Assembly (NCBI GenBank): GCA_041666525.1
Contig: JBAYGT010000008.1
Coordinates: 39,498 to 103,497, forward strand
Direction: 5' to 3'
DNA: 64,000 bases
Origin: JBAXTZ01 sp041666525
GTDB lineage: Bacteria; Bacillota; Negativicutes; JBAXTZ01
Positions 49,398 to 58,600 of the stretch are shown here, piece by piece. The notes beneath the pieces are model-generated. The model ran no database searches. It was not told the origin of the DNA and saw only the letters and a list, made by a program, of their open reading frames with translations. The first letter of the stretch is position 1. Every line of letters starts with the position of its first letter. The position numbers and the translations under genes were made by a program.

Positions 49398-51323
49398 TTG
49401 AAAAAAATATTAATCGCAGTAATAGCAGTTGCTGTTGTGTTATGTTGTGGCCTGGCTGCTGCCGCCGTGGATATTATGCCAATAGACCAAATCCAAATTG
49501 GTATGCATGGTATTGCTAAAACTGTGGTCGACGGGTCGCGTATTGATGAATTTGACGTCGAGGTACTAGGTGTACTAAAGGGCAAAGGCCCGAGCGGAGA
49601 CCTTGTTTTGGTGCGCACATCCGGAACGCTGATCGATAAAACCGGCGGGATTGCAGAAGGAATGAGTGGTAGCCCAGTATATATTAACGGAAAGCTAGTT
49701 GGTGCAGTTGCCTATGGATGGGGATTTGCTGATCATAAAATTGGTATGGTCACTTATATTGGCGATATGTTAAAAATATTTGATTTTCCAAATACTGTCC
49801 GTCCGTCAGTAAAAACACCTGAGCAACCGATAATCAGTGATGAAGCTTTCAGCAAAAATATTGAAGATATTATCGCCAGGGTCCACGCGCAGTTAAGAGA
49901 TGACACAGCAGCGAATGAAAATACTATAGTTGTTAATCCTAAACTCAAGCTTTTTGCCGGTGGTTTTAGTGATCAATCAATAAAAATACTGCAAGCGCGC
50001 TTGAAAAATTATGACATTGTGAATTATTATGCATCTGATCTTCCTTCAGGTGTAGTGCTGGGGCCATTATTACCAGGTGGTACAATCGGAGCCGAGTTGG
50101 TGCGCGGTGATACCACGATGGGCGCTATCGGAACTGTAACTTACGTTGATGGTGATAAAGTATTAGCTTTTGGTCATCCGTTTTTGCAAAAAGGTGCGGT
50201 TGACTATATTATGACTAATGGATATATTTTCCAGGTGGTAAATAGTTTGCAAAGCGCATTCAAAATGGGAGTGGCCGGAGAGCCGGTAGGAATTATTAAT
50301 CAAGACCGCGGGGCGGGAATTGGCGGAAAAATCGGTAGCTTCCCCGGCGTTGTTCCGTTAACCGTGACAATTGAAGATAAGACCAGCAAGCGAAAAAAAC
50401 AATACTATGCGCAATCTGTTATTGATGAAACACTGACTCCTGAATTACAATCGCAGTCAGTGGTGAGCTTTATAGATAAGACTATTGACAGAGTTGGACA
50501 AGGTACAGCAAAAGTTACTTATGAAATAACCGCGCGCTATATGCCGGGTATGGAAATAAAACGTAGTAATATGTTTTATAGCGACAAGAGTATTTCTGCA
50601 GATTGCATCGGTGAATTACGTGAACTTTTGGCGGAATTGACAGCCAATCGCTTTAATCCAGTCGAAATTCTCGAAATTGATGTTGATGTTGAAGTGACGG
50701 AAGAAAAACTATTATCGTCGATTATTGAAGCAAAAGCCGATAAAATTGATGTCTGTGCTGGCGATAAAATTAATATTGAAGTTACCACGCGGCCTTATCG
50801 TGGCGAAGTGGTTAAGCAGATCATAGCGTATACCATTCCAAAGGATCAGCAGGCCGGCGAAATGATGCTCGAAGTGCGCGGCGGTTCACAACAAACGCTG
50901 GCGGAAATGATTAATCAACAGCAACAATTAGCAAACGCCGATTTACTGCAGGTGTTGAAGTTAACCCGCATAAAAGATACCTCTTTTGAAGAAGCGCTAA
51001 AAGAAATGCTTGAGACTGATTGCAATAATGAAATTGTTATAGAACGGTTGGATTTTCCGTCGGAAATGATGAAACAAAGAAGCACTAATTCGACTGCTAA
51101 TCCAACGGATAATAGTGCAAAAATGGTTGACTTACTAACGTTGTCAACAACTAGCTCCATGCCTTCGATGAATTTCTCTGCTAGTTCGACAGCTGATAAA
51201 GTCGTTGAGGCGAATAAAGAAAAAAAGCAATCGCACGAACAAATAAAATTCAAAGTAAAGACTGAATATATAATAATCGGAGATACTCAAGTGGTAGTGA
51301 ATGTTTTGCCAAAAGCAAAATAG
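49398..51323 (+). CDS. SpoIVB-type S55 peptidase domain protein
   Basis: Exported protein of 641 residues with a signal peptide (KKILIAVIAVAVVLCCGLAAAA). The S55 nucleophile motif GGIAEGMSGSPVY has Ser90, and a second family motif, VLAFGHPFLQKG with His near 259, lies after it. In SpoIVB the histidine comes before the serine, so the order is reversed here. The rest (about 330-641) contains beta-rich segments and a low-complexity Ser/Thr stretch. TTG 49398 is preceded by CGGAGGA; the longer frame overlaps the lipoyl-like gene. Position before mlaEFD suggests envelope processing rather than sporulation. Confidence 0.78.
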   Translation: MKKILIAVIAVAVVLCCGLAAAAVDIMPIDQIQIGMHGIAKTVVDGSRIDEFDVEVLGVLKGKGPSGDLVLVRTSGTLIDKTGGIAEGMSGSPVYINGKLVGAVAYGWGFADHKIGMVTYIGDMLKIFDFPNTVRPSVKTPEQPIISDEAFSKNIEDIIARVHAQLRDDTAANENTIVVNPKLKLFAGGFSDQSIKILQARLKNYDIVNYYASDLPSGVVLGPLLPGGTIGAELVRGDTTMGAIGTVTYVDGDKVLAFGHPFLQKGAVDYIMTNGYIFQVVNSLQSAFKMGVAGEPVGIINQDRGAGIGGKIGSFPGVVPLTVTIEDKTSKRKKQYYAQSVIDETLTPELQSQSVVSFIDKTIDRVGQGTAKVTYEITARYMPGMEIKRSNMFYSDKSISADCIGELRELLAELTANRFNPVEILEIDVDVEVTEEKLLSSIIEAKADKIDVCAGDKINIEVTTRPYRGEVVKQIIAYTIPKDQQAGEMMLEVRGGSQQTLAEMINQQQQLANADLLQVLKLTRIKDTSFEEALKEMLETDCNNEIVIERLDFPSEMMKQRSTNSTANPTDNSAKMVDLLTLSTTSSMPSMNFSASSTADKVVEANKEKKQSHEQIKFKVKTEYIIIGDTQVVVNVLPKAK

Positions 51324-51343
51324 TTTACTAGAACGGGTGATAA

Positions 51344-52114
51344 ATGTTTGAAAGACTTTGTAGCTTAATCGGTAAAAGTATTATCGGCAGTTTTGAAGGA
51401 TTGGGAAAATTTCTGATATTTGTTCTTGATACTTTTCGTTGGATGTTAAGAGCTCCGAATATTCGTCACCTATTTCAACAGATGGCGCATTTAGGTGTGG
51501 ATTCGTTGCCGATCGTTACGCTCACTTGTTTGTCGACTGGCGCAGTAATGACGCTTCAGTCGGCAAGTGAATTGATAAAATTCGGCGCTCAGGCGTCTGC
51601 CGGAGGCATGGTTGCAATTGCCATGTCGCGCGAACTCTCGCCGGTATTAACAGCAGTGGTTTGTGCCGGACGGGTTGGTGCGGCATTGACGGCTGAAATT
51701 GGTACGATGAAGGTAACCGAGCAAATTGATGCGTTGCAAGTTATGGCGACTAATCCGATTCGCTATTTGGTCGTACCGCGGGTGTTGGCTTGTATTCTTA
51801 TGATGCCGGTGCTGGTCGTTTATGCTGACATTGTTGGTGTAGCCGGTGGATATATAGCTGCTACTGCGGCAAATATTGATGGTGCAAGTTTTATTAATTC
51901 AATCAAAATGTTTTGCACTCCGCATGATATGTTTGGCGGATTGATAAAATCTGTATTTTTTGGGGCAATAATCGGAGTGGTTGGCTGTTACAAGGGAATG
52001 GCGACTGAGCCTGGTGAAAAAGGCGTCGGTCAATCAACAACCAGCTCGGTAGTAACGGCGATGTTGATGCTGTTTTTCAGCAATTATTTTCTGTCGTTAC
52101 TGATTTTCACCTAA
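51344..52114 (+). CDS. mlaE: MlaE-family lipid ABC permease
   Basis: Inner-membrane permease of the MCE/Mla lipid transporter, 256 residues with five or so hydrophobic helices. Family segments TGAVMTLQSASELIKFGA, SRELSPVLTAVVCAGRVGAALTAEIGTMKVTEQIDAL are very well conserved. It is the first of the mlaE-mlaF-mlaD series, 20 nt after the S55 gene. Together with MlaF and MlaD it moves phospholipids between inner and outer membranes. Confidence 0.95.
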   Translation: MFERLCSLIGKSIIGSFEGLGKFLIFVLDTFRWMLRAPNIRHLFQQMAHLGVDSLPIVTLTCLSTGAVMTLQSASELIKFGAQASAGGMVAIAMSRELSPVLTAVVCAGRVGAALTAEIGTMKVTEQIDALQVMATNPIRYLVVPRVLACILMMPVLVVYADIVGVAGGYIAATAANIDGASFINSIKMFCTPHDMFGGLIKSVFFGAIIGVVGCYKGMATEPGEKGVGQSTTSSVVTAMLMLFFSNYFLSLLIFT

Positions 52115-52134
52115 ATTCCGGTTTGCGAGGCTAA

Positions 52135-52893
52135 ATGATTAAACTAACTGATATCAATATGACTTTTGGAACCAGACAGGTTTTGAAAAACATCAACATT
52201 CATATTAAAAAGGGTGAGACTTGGGCGCTTATTGGCGGCAGTGGCTCCGGGAAAACGACAATAATCCGGATTATTGTCGGACTGCTTAAACCAACTCGTG
52301 GCGAGGTATTGGTCGAGGGGGATGCAATAATCGGCGCCAGTGAAAAAAAGTTAAATCAGATACGCAGAAAAATGACGATGATATTTCAATATTCGGCATT
52401 ATTTGATTTTTTAAGTGTCGGTGAGAATGTTGCGTTTACACTGCGTCGCGATCATGAGCCTGAACCGAAAATCAAAGCGACAGTGCAGCGGATGCTTGAT
52501 TTGGTAGGACTTGGACATACCGTTAATATGATGACCGGAGAGCTTTCCGGTGGTATGAAAAAACGTGTTGGTATTGCCCGGGGAATAGCTGCTAATCCTA
52601 AAATCATTCTTTATGATGAGCCGACATCCGGACTTGATCCGGTGACTACTGCCGGAATCGACCGACTTATTTCGTCGATTCAAAAAGAACTTGGCACGAC
52701 TTCAGTTGTTGTCACTCATGATATGCATAGCGCTTATCGGATTGCTGACAAAATTGCGTTTTTATATCAGGGCGATTTGCTGCAAATCGGGACACCGCAG
52801 GAAATCCAGAATTCGAAGATTCCACTGGTGCAGCAGTTTATTAATGGTTTAGATTACTTGCCGGATATCAAGGAGGATGACGATGGGGTATAG
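52135..52893 (+). CDS. mlaF: MlaF-family lipid ABC ATPase
   Basis: Cytoplasmic ATPase of the Mla lipid transporter, 252 residues. Walker A GGSGSGKTT, Q-loop FQYSALFDFLSVGENV, signature LSGGMKKRVGIAR, Walker B ILYDEPTSGLDP and H-loop VTHDM are present; the LSGGMKKR form is characteristic of MCE-type ATPases. It overlaps mlaD by 11 nt. Confidence 0.96.
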   Translation: MIKLTDINMTFGTRQVLKNINIHIKKGETWALIGGSGSGKTTIIRIIVGLLKPTRGEVLVEGDAIIGASEKKLNQIRRKMTMIFQYSALFDFLSVGENVAFTLRRDHEPEPKIKATVQRMLDLVGLGHTVNMMTGELSGGMKKRVGIARGIAANPKIILYDEPTSGLDPVTTAGIDRLISSIQKELGTTSVVVTHDMHSAYRIADKIAFLYQGDLLQIGTPQEIQNSKIPLVQQFINGLDYLPDIKEDDDGV

Positions 52894-54187
52894 CAAAGAA
52901 GCCAAAGTCGGCTTGGTATTTATCGTCGGCGTGGCTTTGTTTATTGTAATGGCGTCTTTCCTTGGCGCCTTCAAATCCAGTGATAAAGGTTATGAATTTA
53001 CTGCTACATATCGAGATGTTTCAGGTTTGTATTCCGGAGCCTCGATTCACTTTGCCGGTGTAACAATTGGTCGTGTTACAACAATTAAACTTACTCAGGA
53101 TATTGTTGAAGTAGGGTTGTTCATTAAAGAACAATATCAAATACCTGAGGGTTCGTCGATAACGATTGCCACATCAGGGGTGCTTGGTGATAAATACATT
53201 GATATCTCTGCTCCGCAGAAACCAAATGGTAAGTTTATTCAGCCGGGTGCTTATCTAATAGGAAAACCGTCACAGATGGCGGCAATGCTGGAATCAGCGG
53301 CTGAAATCATGGCCGGAGTGCAGCAAATGGTGAAGGCGGTAAATACATCACTGCTTGGTCCTGAGCAGCAAGCAAGTTACAGGAGAATTATTAGTAGTGC
53401 CGGTGAAACTGCGGATAATGTTAAACTGTTAACTGCCAATACTAACAAAATACTTGTCGCCAACCATGCGAATATCGAGATAATGATGTTAAATTTGCGG
53501 CAAATGTCACAAACATTGAATGATTTTTCACAAAAAGCAAATCGCTTTATAACGGTGTTTAACAAAGATGATATTGCTGCAACAGACATGCGGGATACTA
53601 TTGCAAACGTAAAGGATTCAACTGCACGTTTGGATAAAATTTTGACGGCTTTGGAGCCAACACTCACCGATCCGCAAACAGCTGAAGACATCAAGCAGAC
53701 TGCGAAAAATGCCCGAGTGTTGTCGGATACTTCTGTGGATTTGTTGAAAAACAATAAACTTGAGTTTCATGGTGGTGGTGAGATGATGGCTGGGGCTTTT
53801 AACGGTAGTATTCAGACCAGCGCGTGGGCCACTATGGATATAAATAAAACATCGTTTGGCTTGCTAGGCTTTGACAACATTGGCGGAACTACTAGTACGA
53901 ATAGTACAACAAATGCTGGTGGTCTGAATTTGCAATATGGTATACATAGTACGGATGGACGTTCCTATCGTGTAGGATTGGTTGACAGTCAACCGGGTAT
54001 CGGCGTAGATATGAACTTCAATGAAAATCTTTGGAAACTGTCTTTGGATTTATATAATCCGAATGATCTCAGCATCAAAGCGCGCATCGATGTTGCTTTG
54101 ACTGATAATATATACGCGGTATTACAAAATTACCGAATCAATCAATCGCCAAAAGATATTTATCTAGGAATAGGCGCAAAATTTTAG
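52883..54187 (+). CDS. mlaD: Long MlaD/MCE protein with C-terminal outer-membrane-like domain
   Basis: MCE-domain protein of 434 residues, more than twice the length of proteobacterial MlaD. Order: one membrane helix (about 8-30), one MCE domain (about 36-115, VSGLYSGASIHFAGVTIGRV, SGVLGDKYIDI), a long helical region (about 120-290) likely to form a tube or coiled coil, then about 140 residues of alternating beta strands (SAWATMDI, LNLQYGIH, YRVGLVDS, WKLSLDLY, IYAVLQNY) ending GIGAKF with a terminal Phe. The last part looks like a small outer-membrane barrel. ATG 52883 is preferred over 52877 because AGGAGG ends 6 nt before it. Confidence 0.9.
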   Translation: MGYSKEAKVGLVFIVGVALFIVMASFLGAFKSSDKGYEFTATYRDVSGLYSGASIHFAGVTIGRVTTIKLTQDIVEVGLFIKEQYQIPEGSSITIATSGVLGDKYIDISAPQKPNGKFIQPGAYLIGKPSQMAAMLESAAEIMAGVQQMVKAVNTSLLGPEQQASYRRIISSAGETADNVKLLTANTNKILVANHANIEIMMLNLRQMSQTLNDFSQKANRFITVFNKDDIAATDMRDTIANVKDSTARLDKILTALEPTLTDPQTAEDIKQTAKNARVLSDTSVDLLKNNKLEFHGGGEMMAGAFNGSIQTSAWATMDINKTSFGLLGFDNIGGTTSTNSTTNAGGLNLQYGIHSTDGRSYRVGLVDSQPGIGVDMNFNENLWKLSLDLYNPNDLSIKARIDVALTDNIYAVLQNYRINQSPKDIYLGIGAKF

Positions 54188-54200
54188 TAGTGGAGGAAAT

Positions 54201-55565
54201 ATGAAAAAAACTATTATTTTACTTTTAGTTACGTTGATGCTAATAACAGTAACAGTTTCAGCGGCTGACACTTTAAACCTTACCGTGCAACAGGCGGTGA
54301 CGTTAACACTACAAAACAATCCGCAATTGCAGCAAGTGCTGGCAAAACGCGACCAAGTATCTGCGCAAGTAGGGCAGGCTGAAGCCAGCAATTGGCCGAC
54401 AGTCACTTTGTCGGACAGTTTTGATCCGTGGGGTTATCAATCAGCAACATATTATGGTCTGAAAGCAGGTACGGGTTATCCGAGTGGCAATTATACAATC
54501 AGCGGAGATTCCGGTATCACTAACGGATTGAATGTGGCCGTGCAGTATCCGCTGTTTACCGGTGGCGCAATTACTTATGGAATCAAACAGGCGAAAGCCG
54601 CATTAGACGGACTTGATCAACAAGTGCAGTTGACCAGACAGCAATTAAAATATAATGCGTCATCAGCTTACTACACAGCTGTAAATTGGAAAAACCAAGT
54701 GGTCGTGGCGCAAAGCAATGTTGATACGCAGAATGAACATTTGCGCGTGGTTAATGCGCAATATAATGCCGGTGTGGTCGCAAAATCAGACGTGTTGCAA
54801 ACACAATCAGATCTGGCGAAAGCGATGACGCAGTTAATTACCGCGCAGAATTCCTATGCAATAGCAATATTGGCTTTGAAGACGACAATGAATATTTCTT
54901 TGGGCACGGATATTGTTCTGGCAGAAGATTTAAATATCAAGCAGGACAGCCTAGATAAAGCAGCGCTTGTAGACTATGCGTTAAAAAACCGTCCGGATTA
55001 TCTCGCATCAAAAATTGCAATTCAAGGCGACGAATATGCGTTGAAGGTAAGTGAAGCCGGTTATTATCCGACGATTGCGTTAGGAGCTACATATTCCAAC
55101 TCTTTGACCAATGACGCGTCTAGTCCTTTCAAGAGTACTAATTATGATTACAATACATACAATTCGAACTCAAATCAAGTGGCTGTTAGCGCAAATTTAC
55201 AGTACAATGTTTTTGACGGTTTTTTAGTTAAGAATCAGGTAAAAGCCGCGACGGCGCAAATAGCTCAAGACCAACAGGCCTCTGAGTTATCACGTTTGCA
55301 AGTAATTCTTCAAGTAAATCAAGCTATTGACCAAATTGGTACCGACTTAAAATTAATTGCTGCCAATAAGGCTTATTTGGATTACGCTACCGAAAACTAC
55401 AAGATCAATGTAGTACAATATGCATCCGGCGTAACGACTAACTTAAACGTTATGACCGCGCAAAGTGATTTGGCTAATGCGCAATCACAGTACTGGAATT
55501 CGTTATATTCTTTCAACAAGGATACAGCTTCTTTGGCCTTGGCAACCGGCGTTCCGGTTCAATAA
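54201..55565 (+). CDS. tolC: TolC-like outer membrane efflux protein
   Basis: Outer-membrane factor of 454 residues with a signal peptide (KKTIILLLVTLMLITVTVSAA) and two successive OEP repeats of long helices, e.g. LTVQQAVTLTLQNNPQLQQVLAKRDQ and AALVDYALKNRPDYLASKIA. TolC proteins form trimeric channels spanning outer membrane and periplasm. GGAGG lies before the ATG, 13 nt after mlaD. No inner-membrane efflux pump or adaptor is next to it, so it may serve several exporters or the Mla system. Confidence 0.92.
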   Translation: MKKTIILLLVTLMLITVTVSAADTLNLTVQQAVTLTLQNNPQLQQVLAKRDQVSAQVGQAEASNWPTVTLSDSFDPWGYQSATYYGLKAGTGYPSGNYTISGDSGITNGLNVAVQYPLFTGGAITYGIKQAKAALDGLDQQVQLTRQQLKYNASSAYYTAVNWKNQVVVAQSNVDTQNEHLRVVNAQYNAGVVAKSDVLQTQSDLAKAMTQLITAQNSYAIAILALKTTMNISLGTDIVLAEDLNIKQDSLDKAALVDYALKNRPDYLASKIAIQGDEYALKVSEAGYYPTIALGATYSNSLTNDASSPFKSTNYDYNTYNSNSNQVAVSANLQYNVFDGFLVKNQVKAATAQIAQDQQASELSRLQVILQVNQAIDQIGTDLKLIAANKAYLDYATENYKINVVQYASGVTTNLNVMTAQSDLANAQSQYWNSLYSFNKDTASLALATGVPVQ

Positions 55566-55583
55566 TTTCTAGCTGTGGGGGAG

Positions 55584-55619
55584 AAAAGCAAAATAGAGTT
55601 ATTTCTATTTTGCTTTTTT
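55584..55619 (+). terminator. Terminator after tolC
   Basis: A 13-bp stem AAAAGCAAAATAG/CTATTTTGCTTTT with an 8-nt loop and a terminal T-run; it separates the mla-tolC unit from tamB-bamA. Confidence 0.88.
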
Positions 55620-55671
55620 CGCTGTGAAGATTAGTTGATTTATTATAAAAGCTAATAAGGAGGTGAGTGAA

Positions 55672-58600
55672 ATGCGCTGGTATAAAATTGTATTTGCAAT
55701 ATTATTTGCGTTACTGTTAATCATTGGCTTACTGGCGTTTTTGCTCACCCGTCATATGACTACGCTCGGATTGGATATGGTGTTGTCAAAAGCTATAACC
55801 GGGGCATTAGGCAACAAAGTTGTAATTGGTAACGCGCGTATTGTTGATTTTCGTACTATTGAGATTGACGAGGTTACGCTTTTTGACAAATTTGGACAGC
55901 CAATAGCGCGCGTGCCAAAAACCGAAGTGAGGTTTTCGCCATTTGGGATATTTTCCGGATTAGCGCCGGATAATTTTATCAGTTCGATTACGGTGTATGA
56001 TGTACAGGCGTTTTTGGTTGAACGCACAAAAAACACCTGGAATGTTGAAGAAATTGGCGAAGGACTGCCGAAATCACCAAAAATAGAACCGCTAAAATTT
56101 AAACCGGAAATCCGTATTGTCAATGCAACGGTTTCGGCTAAATTCGCCAGTGGCGCTCAGAACATGGTCAGTGAAGTAACCGGTATATTGGATTTATCTG
56201 AAAATGATATGGTTCGTTTTAAAGCTAATATTAATAAAGCTTTGGGAACTAAAGTTACGGGGAGCGGTTATTATGATTTAGCAAAAGATAAATTGGCCTT
56301 ATCTATTCACACGAATAGAATTAATTTGCGTGATGGCAGCTTTTTATTTATTTGGAAAGATATTCCCGAGGTTGAAGTAAAGTTGCTTAGCGGTTATGCA
56401 AATAATCTCGATGTGTATGTTACGATCGCCAAAGGGCAGGAAGTGAAATTTTCTATCCTTGGTGATTGTATCGATGCCGGTGCGGATATTTTCGGTGTTC
56501 CCGTACGGAATGCGTTTGGTCGTTTGGAAGTCAATGAAAAGAAGGTGTCGATACTCAATGGCCGGGCTTCGGCATTTGGTGATACGGTAAACATCACCGG
56601 CGATTTTAATTTTGCGCCAAAAGATTTTCGTGATTTTGAACTTAACGTCGTAGTTGTCGGTAAAGGTTTGCATACTTCGGTGGTTAATCGGTTTTTACCG
56701 GGTTTTATGCCGGTTGATTGTCAAGTTGATGTTGTTGCGGTTACCCGCGGGAAACTGGCTGCGCTCAATGTTGAAGCCAGTATTGAGGCAAATAACGTCT
56801 CAGCTTTTGGCTATAATGCGCAAAAAATACAAGCCAAAGCCGCAATAATTAATGGCAGGACTATTGTGGTATCGGACGGTTTGGTTTCAGCCTATGGCGG
56901 TGGGGTGCGGTTTTCCGGAGACTTTGATATTGATAAATTTTCCTATAACTTGAAAGCTGCCGGAAGTAATGTTAATGTCAGCCAGCTTCCGTTTGTGGCA
57001 AAATACAACAATAGCGCGCGTGCGTCATTTTCGTTGAGTATGTGCGGAGATAAAACAGATTATGTTAAGAGCATTACGGGAAATGTTGCCGCTCAAGATA
57101 TTCACTATGATAAATATGTTTGCGATAGTGCTGTAAGCGGTTTTTCTTACGATAACAAAAAAATTACGATCGACTATTTAAACGGTAGCGCTTATGGCGG
57201 CCAATTTAGCGCCTATGGCAAAATTGGGCAAGAACTGGCAATAAAAGTGCGGACAATTGGAGTCGATGGTTCGAAACTCGCTGCTTTATTTGGTCAAAAA
57301 CAATTGAGCGGTACGTGTGATGCATCAATGGATATAAATGGAACAATTGTGCAACCGGATATCAATATTGAGATTGGAGCGGTTAATGGTAAAATCATCG
57401 CGCAAAATTATAAGAGTATATTGGCAAAATTAGAATTAGTTGGGCGTGAATTAAAAGTCGAAAAAATCGAAGCCCGCGATGCAGGAGATGGTTACGCCCA
57501 AGCGTCCGGAACAATCAACTTGGATGATTATGCGCTTAAGCTGAGTGGTGATTTTTCGAATGTTTTAATTCAGGATATCGTTCGCTCGATATCACCCCAA
57601 GTCAAAGTTTTAGGTGCAGTTAATGGCAATTTTGAACTGGGTGGTTCACTCAGTGAACCGTTATTGGCAACTGAGCTGTCAACCGGAAGCATAGTGTACG
57701 GACGCTATCTTGCCAACAGTATCGTTGGAAAACTTGAGTTGACCAAAGGCGGGTTAGTATTGCGCTCGCTAAAACTGCAAGCATTGGGTGCGGAAGTTAC
57801 AGCAGAAGGGACTTGGCAAAATTATAGTGACATGGATTTTTTAATTAAAGCTAACGGCATCGATTTGGAAAAACTACCACAAAATATTGGCGAGAATAAT
57901 TTGATAGGAACAGTTTCGGCGAAAATGTTTCTTAAAGGAACTATCGATGAGCCAATGTTGTTTGGTAAAGTGACAGCACCGGAAATATCATACAATAAAG
58001 AAGCATTCACTGGCATTTGGGCAGAGCTTTCGCTTAGCAAAGATGTACTAGATATTGGACAAGCTGAGTTACGTCATAAATTTGGTTTGGCAAAATTTGA
58101 AGGCAGCATTAGATTAGATAATTTGGTTTTTGCCGGTAGCCTTTCGTTAAAAGATATGGATATTAGTGACCTTATGGCGACCGCTGGTCTAAAAGACGAG
58201 AACAGATTGAATGGTGCCTTGTCCCTGCAAAGCGAATTCAGTGGAACTGTTGAAAATCCAACGGTGAAAATTTCAGCGCAAGCACCGACGATAACGAGTT
58301 ATGGTTTTGGTTTGGACGATTTTGTCGCTGAATGCTATTTTTCAAATAAAACTCTGACAATCAGCAAGTTATTTGCCAAGCGGGGTGACAGTATCTTTGC
58401 CGGAAAAGGTGTTGGCGAAATTGACGGACCGTTAGCGATGGAAGTAGGTGCGCGCAATATCGACGCTTCTTTACTGGCAAAATGGTCGAGCAAGGAGTTG
58501 CCGTTGACGGGGAACTTATCAGCAACTGCACAGATTACCGGGACTTATAAAAACCCTGCTGTTGCGCTTTCGGTAACACTAGATAAACCAAGTTATGCAG

